Positions 56,418-64,000 of a DNA stretch of 64,000 nucleotides are shown here, in pieces. Origin of the DNA: Legionella lansingensis (GTDB taxonomy: Bacteria; Pseudomonadota; Gammaproteobacteria; Legionellales; Legionellaceae). The position numbers and the translations under genes were made by a program. The DNA lies in contig NZ_LT906451.1 of NCBI RefSeq assembly GCF_900187355.1, forward strand, positions 2,644,001-2,708,000. Direction: 5' to 3'. The notes under the pieces are model-generated. The model searched no databases. It saw only the letters and a program-made list of their open reading frames with translations, and was not told the origin of the DNA. Within the stretch, counting starts at the first letter, position 1. Each line of letters opens with the position of its first letter.

Positions 56418-56574
56418 TATTTCACCCGGTCTAAATTAAACGACGCAATAGTAGCGCAAAACCATTTTAAAAGGCAAAAATAAGCGCGTAATCAGCTAGA
56501 ATAAATTTAGGGATGTTCCCTAGATAACAACTCCTTTTCTAAAGGATGGGCGATTAAAGTGCGGTTTTCTTGGC

Positions 56575-56651
56575 CGACGCCCCGCGGCTTGTCCGCGGGG
56601 TCCATGAATCTTCAAGATCACTGGATCCCGCGGTCAAGCCGCGGGACGTCG
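56575..56651. repeat. Dispersed palindromic element (copy 8)
   Basis: CGACGCCCCGCGGCTTGTCCGCGGGG at the left and CCCGCGGTCAAGCCGCGGGACGTCG at the right form nested palindromes over 77 bp, in the gap between the divergent ppa and HIT genes. It uses the CGAC...GTCG outer ends also seen in the feoB copy. Confidence 0.85.
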
Positions 56652-56747
56652 AGAATTATTGAGAATAAACCTTAAAGATTGGAGTAGTTTTTATCTTGAT
56701 TAAGTCGAGGTATAATCTCAGGTTAAGTCAAAACCATCAGGATGATT

Positions 56748-57089
56748 ATGAGTTGCTTATTTTGTGAGATTGTGTCTGGGGAAATTAAAGCGGATGTCAT
56801 ATTTGAAACCCCAGAAATCATGGTTATTCGCGATATAAGGCCGCGAGCACCGACACATTTATTGCTGATCCCTAAAAAGCATATTGCCACGATCAATGAT
56901 GCAGATAGCCAAGATGAGCAGTTATTAGGTCGCATGATACTAACAGCAAAAAATATGGCAAAAATCGAGCAACTCAGCGAGCAAGGATATCGCTTAGTTT
57001 TTAATGTTAATTCAGGTGGCGGGCAGGAAGTTTACCACATTCATTTACATCTACTGGGCGGTCGACAGATGACTTGGCCCCCGGGCTAG
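56748..57089 (+). CDS. HIT-family protein (HINT-like)
   Basis: This 113-residue protein has [22 protein letters not shown] and the histidine triad [11 protein letters not shown] (HxHxH). It is a HINT-like nucleotide phosphoramidase. I start at ATG 56748 (MSCLFC), with AGGA seven bases upstream; ATG 56742 is too close to that site. folE follows 10 bases later, so the two are probably co-transcribed. Confidence 0.93.
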   Translation: MSCLFCEIVSGEIKADVIFETPEIMVIRDIRPRAPTHLLLIPKKHIATINDADSQDEQLLGRMILTAKNMAKIEQLSEQGYRLVFNVNSGGGQEVYHIHLHLLGGRQMTWPPG

Positions 57090-57099
57090 GATTCATATA

Positions 57100-57639
57100 A
57101 TGCAGGAATTATATAAGCAAATCTTAAAAAGAATTGGTGAAGACCCTGAGCGAGAAGGGCTCCTTGATACTCCAGAACGAGCAGCAAGTGCTCTTCAGTA
57201 TCTAACAAAAGGCTATCATGAGCGGCTGGAAGAAATAATTAATGACGCGCTGTTTGAGTCTGACATGGAAGAGATGGTTATCGTCAAAGACATTGAGATG
57301 TACTCGCTGTGCGAACATCATTTACTTCCTTTTCTTGGTAAATGTCATGTCGGTTATATTCCTAATGGAAAAGTATTAGGTCTATCCAAGGTAGCACGGA
57401 TTGTTGATTATTATGCTCGCCGATTACAAATCCAGGAACGATTAACAACAGAAATTGCTAATTGCATAGAATCAATTACCGGGGCACGCGGCGTAGCAGT
57501 GGTCATAGAAGCGAAACATCTTTGCATGATGATGCGTGGTGTTGAAAAACAAAACTCAACCATGACTACTTCCGTGATGCTCGGTGAGATGAGGGCTAAT
57601 GCTTCCAGCCGCAGTGAGTTTTTGCGCTTGATTGATTGA
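57100..57639 (+). CDS. folE: GTP cyclohydrolase I
   Basis: This 179-residue enzyme opens GTP to dihydroneopterin triphosphate for folate synthesis. It has the zinc and active-site motifs [45 protein letters not shown] and [15 protein letters not shown]. Length and motifs are typical. Confidence 0.97.
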   Translation: MQELYKQILKRIGEDPEREGLLDTPERAASALQYLTKGYHERLEEIINDALFESDMEEMVIVKDIEMYSLCEHHLLPFLGKCHVGYIPNGKVLGLSKVARIVDYYARRLQIQERLTTEIANCIESITGARGVAVVIEAKHLCMMMRGVEKQNSTMTTSVMLGEMRANASSRSEFLRLID

Positions 57640-57731
57640 GTATATTCTCTAGGTTCAGCGGTTATAATGACAAGCAAGCAAATTTTTTGCTAGGATGGCA
57701 TGTTTTTAACCTATAGAATATTGGAGATGCT

Positions 57732-58892
57732 GTGAGAATTGCATTTTTTATCAGTAGCGTGGGTGATAGTGATTTAGCATTAAAAACAATTAAATCTCTA
57801 GAACATAAAGGTGATAATCATGAGACATTTATTATTTCGCTGACTAAAACTGCACAACAACGCGTGGAAGTTTTCCAATCACCCTCAACCGTAATCAAAA
57901 CAACACTCCCTGAAATCCTTCAATCGGATAAAGACCTATTTCCCGAAGGGGTTTGTACAGAAAATCAGTTAGAAAAAGTAGAACTTTATATACACAGTCA
58001 ACAGATTGATTATGCTTATTTTGGTGTACCCTCTATAAGCAATGAAATTCCATTTCAATTGGCAGAACGTCTCAATATACCCGTCTTAATGGCTTATGAA
58101 TTCATGTTCAAACCAGAAACCCATTGCTTATGGAAGCACGTACCTATTTTGCAGCAAAAATCCAACGTGCAATGGGCACTTCCACTGGCTGATGCTCATG
58201 AGGATTTTCAAATTGACGACAAAAGCAAAATACACATAACGGGTCATTTAAGTATTGATAATGCTTATGCGATAAGCCCATCCAGCACAAGAAAACCTGA
58301 AGAGATCAAAGACATTTTAAACGTTCCAACGGGTAAATCATTGGCCTTTGTAAGTAGCACTACTCAGCCTGTCGAAATTGATGCAGGATTTTTAGATTGT
58401 TTATTAACGGAACTAAAACACCATCCAAACATGGAAGTCCGTCTTGGTCTTCACCCGGGAATCCAAAATATGGACGTTTATTTGGCTGAGATTTTAGCTA
58501 TTTATAAAAAACATCCTGACGTCGTCGAGCAATTTAAAATTATTCTACCGGATAACTTGGTCAGTCGCGTTAAACAACCTGAATTAACCATCAATGCCCC
58601 CATGTTTCAGAATGCATTCTTAAGGGTTAATGTGACTGGTTCTGAGGCTGCGTCTGCGGCTTCCAGAATAGCACAAGCCGTCCCGGGTGCGCTGCTGAAT
58701 CAAGCTGTATTGGAAGGCAAGCCAGCTTACTCACATTTAGGTAAACCTTACTTGCCTCGCCAATATTTTTCTAACAGTATTTCCTCATTTTTTGCAGCCG
58801 CTCCTAATCCTCCTCGTTCGAAAGAAGACTTAGGCTTAGATGAGAAAACAACACCAGAAAGATATGCTGAAATAATTACGATTAAAACCTGA
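57732..58892 (+). CDS. Unknown protein, glycosyltransferase-like Rossmann fold
   Basis: I do not recognise this 386-residue protein. It begins with a beta-strand and glycine/serine turn (MRIAFFISSVGDSDLALKTIKSL) as in GT-B folds, and a second nucleotide-like half starts near residue 200 (KSLAFVSSTTQPVEID ... VRLGLHPG). Near the C-terminus NVTGSEAASAASRIAQAVPGALL and EGKPAYSHLGKPYLPR look like a donor-binding region. The start is GTG 57732, with GGAG eight bases upstream; the nearby ATG meets a stop at once. It lies between folE and the 3' end of pnp. A glycosyltransferase role is a guess; a Legionella-specific effector is another possibility. Confidence 0.6.
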   Translation: MRIAFFISSVGDSDLALKTIKSLEHKGDNHETFIISLTKTAQQRVEVFQSPSTVIKTTLPEILQSDKDLFPEGVCTENQLEKVELYIHSQQIDYAYFGVPSISNEIPFQLAERLNIPVLMAYEFMFKPETHCLWKHVPILQQKSNVQWALPLADAHEDFQIDDKSKIHITGHLSIDNAYAISPSSTRKPEEIKDILNVPTGKSLAFVSSTTQPVEIDAGFLDCLLTELKHHPNMEVRLGLHPGIQNMDVYLAEILAIYKKHPDVVEQFKIILPDNLVSRVKQPELTINAPMFQNAFLRVNVTGSEAASAASRIAQAVPGALLNQAVLEGKPAYSHLGKPYLPRQYFSNSISSFFAAAPNPPRSKEDLGLDEKTTPERYAEIITIKT

Positions 58893-58962
58893 AGTATCTG
58901 GCGCGCGCCTGGATCCCGCGAACATGCTTGCCCCACGATGTATGTGGGGACGGTATGCCGCA

Positions 58963-59057
58963 CTGCCGTTAAGCGATTTCGAATCCCCGCGGCATCGACC
59001 GCGGGTTCCATCATATCAGTTTGGACATGGATACCGCGGTCAAGCCGCGGTAATTCG
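58963..59057. repeat. Dispersed palindromic element (copy 9)
   Basis: The core 58980-59057 (CGAATCCCCGCGGCATCGACCGCGG ... CCGCGGTCAAGCCGCGGTAATTCG) is preceded by CCGTTAAGCGATTT, a form of the recurrent flank. Upstream, 58905-58960 holds a further decayed hairpin (CCCCACGATGTATGTGGGG). It lies between convergent genes. Confidence 0.85.
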
Positions 59058-59109
59058 AGCAGAGTGAACAGGTGATATGTAGCGTTTTTAAAAGACACGC
59101 ATCACGCCA

Positions 59110-61305
59110 CTATTCTTCTTCCTGAGAATCACGTTCAACATCATTTGTTATTTCGGATTCTTCCTCAACTTTCTCTGATTTGGGGGTATCAGAAGCTTCT
59201 TCACTCACTTCCTTCTTTGCAGCTGGCTGAGGCTTGTCTTTCCATTCCAATTTCACGCGGCCCTGCTTATCTATTCCAGCAACAAAAACCTCTATTTCTT
59301 GTCCTTCAGTTAAAACATCTTCAACTTTTCCAGAACGGTCGCTGCAAATCTGCGAAATATGCAAAAGCCCATCTTTACCAGGCAGTAAATTAATAAAGGC
59401 ACCGAAGTCTACAATTTTGCTCACTTTACCTTTATAAGTTTGGCCAACTTCAATTTCCGCTATTAATGCTTTTATTTGACATTGTGCTTCCTCTAAAGCT
59501 GCTGCATCAGGAGAGAATAACTGCACTACCCCACTGTCATCGATATCGATGGAAACCCCGGTACTTTCACTCAGTCCTTTGATAGTTGCCCCACCCTTAC
59601 CTATAATAGTACGGATCTTATCTTCAGCTACTTTCATCGTAACGATCCTTGGAGCATGTTTAGATAATTCTTCTCGATGTTCAGATAATGAATTATTCAT
59701 CACACCCAGAATATGAATTCGTCCTGCTAAAGCTTGATCCAAGGCTTGTGACATAATCTCTTTTGTAATACCGGTAATTTTAATGTCCATCTGCAAAGCA
59801 GTGATCCCCTTCTCTGTACCAGCTACCTTAAAGTCCATATCACCTAAATGGTCTTCATCACCGAGAATATCTGTTAGTACAGCAAAACGATTGCCTTCTT
59901 TAATCAAGCCCATAGCTACACCAGCTACAGGAGCCTTAATAGGAACGCCAGCATCCATAAGTGCTAAACTCGTGCCACAAACGGTTGCCATTGAGCTTGA
60001 ACCATTTGATTCGGTGATCTCTGAAACCACACGTAAAACATAGGGGAATTCAGCAGCTGAGGGTAATACAGCCATTAAACTACGTTTAGCCAAACGACCA
60101 TGACCAATTTCACGACGTTTTGGACTGCCGACCATTCCTGTTTCACCCACAGAATATGGAGGGAAATTATAGTGCAGCATAAATCTGTCTTTTGTTTCCC
60201 CTGTTAAATAATCGAGTATTTGCGCATCACGTTCATTTCCTAGCGTTGCTACCACAATAGCCTGGGTTTCGCCGCGAGTAAACAAAGCAGAACCGTGCGT
60301 TCTTTCCAATATTTTGGTACGGATATTGATGGGGCGTACTGTTTTTTGATCCCGACCATCAATACGTGGTTCGCCGTCAAGAATACGTTTGCGAACGATG
60401 TTTTCCTCCAGCTTGGCTAGCATATCAGCAGCAACTGCACAATTAAGTTCCGGTTGCTCAACCAACAAGCTCTCAACAACTTGTTGTTTAACCTCAAGCA
60501 AACGCTGACGACGTTGCAGTTTGTCCTTGATTAAATAGGCATCAGCAATTGGAGCAGTCGCTAATTCAGCAATGCGTGATTGTAAGTTGCTATCAACTTG
60601 CACAGGAGCCCAATCCCACGCCGGCTTACCAGCTTCTTTTGCTAATTCATTTATCGCCTGAATGACGCCTTTCATCATTTCATGGCCAAATAAAACAGCA
60701 CCAAGCATGACTTCTTCGCTTAATTCACGCGCTTCTGATTCGACCATCAAGATAGCGTCTGCGGTACCTGCAACAACCAAATCCAGATCAGACTCACCTA
60801 TGGCTTTATAGCCTGGATTTAATAAATAAATACCATCCTTATAACCCACGCGAGCAGCACCAATTGGGCCATGGAACGGGATCCCTGAAATTGCCAAGGC
60901 AGCTGAGGCAGCAACCATGGAAATAATATCCGCAGGAACCTCTGGATTAAGCGAGAAAACAGTTGCAATAATTTGCACTTCATTATAAAAATTCTCGGGA
61001 AACAGCGGTCTTAAGGGTCTATCCATTAACCGAGAAACCAATGTTTCATGTTCACTTGGACGTCCTTCCCGTTTGTTAAATCCTCCTGGAATCTTTCCTG
61101 CTGCAAATGCCTTTTCTTGATAGTTGACGGTCAAAGGGAAAAAATCGCTGCCTGAAGCCACATCTTTGTTCCCAACCACTGTTACTAACACTTGCGTGCC
61201 ATTCATACTAGCAAAAACAGCTCCATCAGCCTGTCTTGCTATTTCACCGGTTTCTAATACCAGCATATGCTCGCCAAACCGTACCTCTTTAGTGATTTTA
61301 GCCAC
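59110..61305 (-). CDS. pnp: Polynucleotide phosphorylase
   Basis: This 731-residue 3'-to-5' exoribonuclease has two RNase PH domains ([30 protein letters not shown] and [21 protein letters not shown]), a KH domain ([14 protein letters not shown], about 560) and an S1 domain ([28 protein letters not shown], about 625-650), ending in an acidic tail. It is part of the RNA degradosome. I start at GTG 61305 ([11 protein letters not shown]), with AAGGGG nine bases upstream; GTG 61314 overlaps that site. It follows rpsO after a terminator-like hairpin. Confidence 0.96.
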   Translation of the reverse strand: MAKITKEVRFGEHMLVLETGEIARQADGAVFASMNGTQVLVTVVGNKDVASGSDFFPLTVNYQEKAFAAGKIPGGFNKREGRPSEHETLVSRLMDRPLRPLFPENFYNEVQIIATVFSLNPEVPADIISMVAASAALAISGIPFHGPIGAARVGYKDGIYLLNPGYKAIGESDLDLVVAGTADAILMVESEARELSEEVMLGAVLFGHEMMKGVIQAINELAKEAGKPAWDWAPVQVDSNLQSRIAELATAPIADAYLIKDKLQRRQRLLEVKQQVVESLLVEQPELNCAVAADMLAKLEENIVRKRILDGEPRIDGRDQKTVRPINIRTKILERTHGSALFTRGETQAIVVATLGNERDAQILDYLTGETKDRFMLHYNFPPYSVGETGMVGSPKRREIGHGRLAKRSLMAVLPSAAEFPYVLRVVSEITESNGSSSMATVCGTSLALMDAGVPIKAPVAGVAMGLIKEGNRFAVLTDILGDEDHLGDMDFKVAGTEKGITALQMDIKITGITKEIMSQALDQALAGRIHILGVMNNSLSEHREELSKHAPRIVTMKVAEDKIRTIIGKGGATIKGLSESTGVSIDIDDSGVVQLFSPDAAALEEAQCQIKALIAEIEVGQTYKGKVSKIVDFGAFINLLPGKDGLLHISQICSDRSGKVEDVLTEGQEIEVFVAGIDKQGRVKLEWKDKPQPAAKKEVSEEASDTPKSEKVEEESEITNDVERDSQEEE

Positions 61306-61336
61306 GTAAGTCACCCCTTAAAATTCGTTATAATAA

Positions 61337-61360
61337 AAAGGCGCAGAAAACTGCGCCTTT
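61337..61360 (-). terminator. Terminator between rpsO and pnp
   Basis: On the minus strand AAAGGCGCAG-TTTT-CTGCGCCTTT is a perfect 10-bp stem ending in TTTTTATTAT, 130 bases after rpsO and 32 before pnp. In other gammaproteobacteria a partial terminator and RNase III site sit here. A second hairpin (61417-61439, ACTCCCGG / CCGGGAGT) lies upstream. Confidence 0.85.
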
Positions 61361-61491
61361 CATTCTGACAAGAAAATCTGATCGGTTGACACTAAGCTCT
61401 AAAACGCCTACGTGACACTCCCGGGTCGAGTCCGGGAGTTGTACCGTAAGAATTTTCGAGGAATTAAATAAATGAATCGTCAACACACCTA

Positions 61492-61767
61492 TTAATAAGA
61501 ATCTCGTAAACCTAAATTTTGAATCAAAGCCTGATAACGAGTTTGATCAGTTTTTTTCAAATATTTGAGCAGCTTGCGACGTTTATTTACCAGCTCTTGC
61601 AAGCCACGTCGAGAATGAAAATCTTTTTTGTGATCTTTAAAATGTTCAGTTAAATATTTAATACGACCTGTCATCAAAGAAACTTGAACTTCAGGTGAAC
61701 CAGTATCCTTATCACCTCGTTTAAATTCATTGATAATTTCTGTTTTTTGTGCGCTAGTTAGCGACAT
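61492..61767 (-). CDS. rpsO: 30S ribosomal protein S15
   Basis: This 91-residue protein ([56 protein letters not shown]) is a standard S15, which binds 16S rRNA. The frame is open to 61836, but ATG 61767 has AGGAG seven bases upstream and gives the usual N-terminus. Confidence 0.98.
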   Translation of the reverse strand: MSLTSAQKTEIINEFKRGDKDTGSPEVQVSLMTGRIKYLTEHFKDHKKDFHSRRGLQELVNKRRKLLKYLKKTDQTRYQALIQNLGLRDSY

Positions 61768-61904
61768 ATGCACTCCTAGATAGCCAAGTGTTCTTTCAAA
61801 GGGAAGCATTCTACCAAGGCAGATTCGTTGACACAAGTATTAGCTAATAATTTGTGCAATTTTATTGAAGTTGCCTATTTTTTGCTGGCCTTGATCTTTT
61901 CCGC

Positions 61905-61974
61905 ATTGCCGACGAAGGTCGGCATCCATAAATATTTTAAAAATCATCTGGATACCGGCTTTCGCCGGTAATTC
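61905..61974. repeat. Divergent member of the palindromic element family
   Basis: GCCGACGAAGGTCGGCATCCAT at the left and CTGGATACCGGCTTTCGCCGGTAATTCG at the right keep the two-hairpin layout and the GGATACC/TAATTCG parts of the other elements, but the stems differ (GCCGAC and ACCGGC). It is in the truB-rpsO gap. Confidence 0.65.
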
Positions 61975-61999
61975 GCCAGGAATAACCAACTACTGCAGA

Positions 62000-62929
62000 C
62001 TAGTCTTTTGATGCTGGATCTGTCAGCAATCGCTTGACTATCAGGGTCTTTGAGGGAAGAACTTCCCCAAGCCCTATGAAGTTCCCTGTTTCGTCATAAA
62101 GACGAAGATAACCTTCCACAGAATAGTGTTCTCTACTTTGTAGCACGCGCCCTTGGCGTAGTACTATTACTTCGCTATCAGTTAAGGTAATCGCAGACAA
62201 ATGGCGTACAGCCCGATCTGTGGGCAACAGGTAGTGGAGCAACTCATGAGAAGGTTTATGTTCTAATTCGTTTAAACTAAACATCCTTTCATCATCGAAG
62301 CCTGCTGTATACAAACGATGGAGTCTGGTTACGTGAGCTCCTATGCCAAGAGAATTACCTATATCCTCCACCAAATTGCGAATATATGTACCCTTACTGC
62401 AGGAAACCATGATATCGAACTGCTTACCATCAAAATGTTTTAATTCCAGTTTGAAGATATTCACCTCTCGCGCTGGTCTTTGTAACGTGATTCCTTTTCT
62501 TGCATATTTATACAGCGGAACCCCTTTATGTTTAAGGGCAGAAAACATTGATGGTGTCTGCTGAATCGTTCCTATGTATCCTGCCATAACTGCAAGCAAT
62601 TCAGCCTCTGAGACATTAAAGTCTACATTTTGCTCTATTATCTCACCCAGAGCATCCCCAGTGTTGGTTTTAATACCGAGTAAAGCACTTGCTTCATAGA
62701 TTTTATCAGCATCTAAAAGATACTGGCTAAACTTCGTTGCTTCGCCAAAACAAATAGGTAACATGCCTGTAGCCAGCGGGTCGAGACTACCCGTATGTCC
62801 AGCTTTTTTTGCTCGGTATAAGCGTTTTACTTGTTGCAATACCGCATTTGAGGACAGACCTTGTGGTTTATTTAACAGCAAAATTCCGTTTACTGACTGA
62901 TCGCACTCAACTCTGTTACTCTTCATCAT
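62000..62929 (-). CDS. truB: tRNA pseudouridine-55 synthase
   Basis: This 309-residue enzyme has the motif [25 protein letters not shown] with catalytic Asp (about residue 51), [23 protein letters not shown], and [15 protein letters not shown]. It modifies U55 in the T-arm of tRNAs. Its ATG at 62929 overlaps the end of rbfA by 14 bases. The N-terminus has a short extension ([13 protein letters not shown]) before [10 protein letters not shown]. Confidence 0.96.
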   Translation of the reverse strand: MMKSNRVECDQSVNGILLLNKPQGLSSNAVLQQVKRLYRAKKAGHTGSLDPLATGMLPICFGEATKFSQYLLDADKIYEASALLGIKTNTGDALGEIIEQNVDFNVSEAELLAVMAGYIGTIQQTPSMFSALKHKGVPLYKYARKGITLQRPAREVNIFKLELKHFDGKQFDIMVSCSKGTYIRNLVEDIGNSLGIGAHVTRLHRLYTAGFDDERMFSLNELEHKPSHELLHYLLPTDRAVRHLSAITLTDSEVIVLRQGRVLQSREHYSVEGYLRLYDETGNFIGLGEVLPSKTLIVKRLLTDPASKD

Positions 62930-63281
62930 CGTTGTTAGGCGGATTGGCCTCGTCGATTAATCGGCTCAATCGTTTGCCGTACTCTATTGATTCATCATAA
63001 ACAAAATGAAGTTGAGGAACCGTTCTTAGCTTAACCGTTCTAGCCAGCGCAGTACGTAGATAACTTGCCGCCGCATTAAGGATGGAGGCAGTTAAATCAA
63101 TATCACCGCTTAAGACCGTAAAATAAACTTTGGCATGCCCTAAATCTGCGGATACCTTTACTCCTGAGATAGTGACAAAGGCAGGCAGTCGTGGATCTTT
63201 TATCTCCTGCTGGATTATTTGCGAAAGTTTGCGTTGCATCATTTCAGCAACGCGGTCTGTTCGCTTAAAATCAGTCCTCAT
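62916..63281 (-). CDS. rbfA: 30S ribosome-binding factor A
   Basis: This 121-residue KH-fold protein ([27 protein letters not shown], then [15 protein letters not shown] and [25 protein letters not shown]) is a standard RbfA, needed for 16S rRNA 5'-end maturation. Its start overlaps the infB stop (ATGA), and its end overlaps truB. Confidence 0.96.
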   Translation of the reverse strand: MRTDFKRTDRVAEMMQRKLSQIIQQEIKDPRLPAFVTISGVKVSADLGHAKVYFTVLSGDIDLTASILNAAASYLRTALARTVKLRTVPQLHFVYDESIEYGKRLSRLIDEANPPNNDDEE

Positions 63282-64000
63282 AAACCCCGCTTTATTTCAA
63301 TTGTTTCAAAAACTTCTATTAAGTCACCAGGTTTTACATCATTGTAGTTCTTCACCCCAATTCCACACTCAAAGCCTTGACGGACTTCAAGCACATCATC
63401 TTTGAAGCGCCTGAGAGATTCTAGGGTACCTTCATAAATAACAACATTGTTTCGAAGTACACGAATAGGATTATTTCGCTTCACCACACCTTCTATTACC
63501 ATACAACCAGCAATTGCTCCTAGTTTCGGCGAGCGGAAGACGTCACGTACTTCAGCAATACCAACAATTTCTTCTTTAAACTGAGGTGCTAACATACCTG
63601 ACAAGGCATTTTTTACCTGATCGACAATGTCATAAATCACGCTGTAATAATGCAATGGAACAGATTCTTGCTCAGCCAGTCGCTTAGCTCCCGCGTCTGC
63701 GCGAACATTAAAGCCAATCAAAATCGCATTGGAAGCAATAGCCAAATGGACATCTGATTCAGTGATACCACCGACACCGCTGGCGATAATCTCCACTTTA
63801 ACTTCATCAGTTGATAGCTTAACCAAGGCATCAGCAATGGCTTCTGCAGAGCCTTGTACGTCGGCTTTAAGAACCACATTGAGAATCTTCGTTTCCGCAG
63901 AGGCCATGTTTTCGAAAATTCCTTCCAAGGACGTTTTTTGCTTTCTTGCCAACTTCACATCACGGAATTTACCTTGACGGAATAAAGCCACCTCACGCGC
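63278..64000 (-). CDS. infB: Translation initiation factor IF-2, C-terminal part (cut by window edge)
   Basis: The frame is open from the window edge to 63278 and encodes the last 240 residues of IF-2: the linker to domain [50 protein letters not shown] and the final beta-barrel ([20 protein letters not shown] ... [24 protein letters not shown]). The G domain is outside the window. The order infB-rbfA-truB-rpsO-pnp is the usual one. Confidence 0.97.
   Translation of the reverse strand, partial: AREVALFRQGKFRDVKLARKQKTSLEGIFENMASAETKILNVVLKADVQGSAEAIADALVKLSTDEVKVEIIASGVGGITESDVHLAIASNAILIGFNVRADAGAKRLAEQESVPLHYYSVIYDIVDQVKNALSGMLAPQFKEEIVGIAEVRDVFRSPKLGAIAGCMVIEGVVKRNNPIRVLRNNVVIYEGTLESLRRFKDDVLEVRQGFECGIGVKNYNDVKPGDLIEVFETIEIKRGL

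Noticed and set aside
13872-59057. Palindromic repeats as CRISPR units
   Set aside because: They are dispersed, single, vary in length and have no regular spacers or cas genes nearby.

Overview
The window looks like chromosomal DNA of a Legionella-type gammaproteobacterium: AT-rich, with tightly packed housekeeping operons interrupted by very large, eukaryote-like proteins. Four of these large genes (or split genes) carry an upstream direct repeat TTAAT-N6-TTAAT with the exact 11-nt period of the Legionella PmrA box, which in that genus marks Dot/Icm effector genes. No species is assigned. The effector label rests on promoter motif, size and domain content; no secretion evidence is visible in sequence.

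Layout. 1-4053 (minus): sdhCDAB running into sucA (TCA cycle; sucA is cut by the window edge). 4251-9480: accessory stretch with a perfect long inverted repeat, an RDD membrane protein, a divergent kinase-like protein and a DUF4116-repeat protein bracketed by two decayed IS110-family transposases. 9741-13820 (plus): a 1359-residue candidate effector with a CE-clan-like cysteine protease signature. 13998-17455 (minus): a conserved hypothetical and feoABC (ferrous iron uptake) behind a good Fur box; feoB carries an in-frame copy of a dispersed palindromic repeat. 17694-21674: rhodanese, zapE, a hydrolase, panB and panC. 21689-22455: a RAYT transposase with REP-like palindromes.

22515-45147 is an effector-like island on the minus strand. 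It holds a 4299-residue protein (kinase, ankyrin-like region, eight nearly identical 645-bp repeats coding coiled coil), a paralogous kinase split by a frameshift at an A AAA AAG heptamer, and a 1489-residue protein with membrane hairpins. Two identical copies of a 1575-bp insertion sequence flank the last gene. Each copy has its own 3-bp target duplication, so they inserted independently.

46860-64000 is core genome again: biotin carboxylase, a GGDEF/EAL protein, PriC-like protein, amino-acid permease, a small orphan, a KefB/C-type antiporter, inorganic pyrophosphatase, HIT protein, folE, an unknown gene, then infB-rbfA-truB-rpsO-pnp in the usual order.

A family of palindromic elements (core CGAAT-T/C-CCGCGG...CCGCGG-TAATTCG, about 72-78 bp, with conserved outer flanks) sits in many intergenic gaps from 13.8 kb onward, and once inside feoB.
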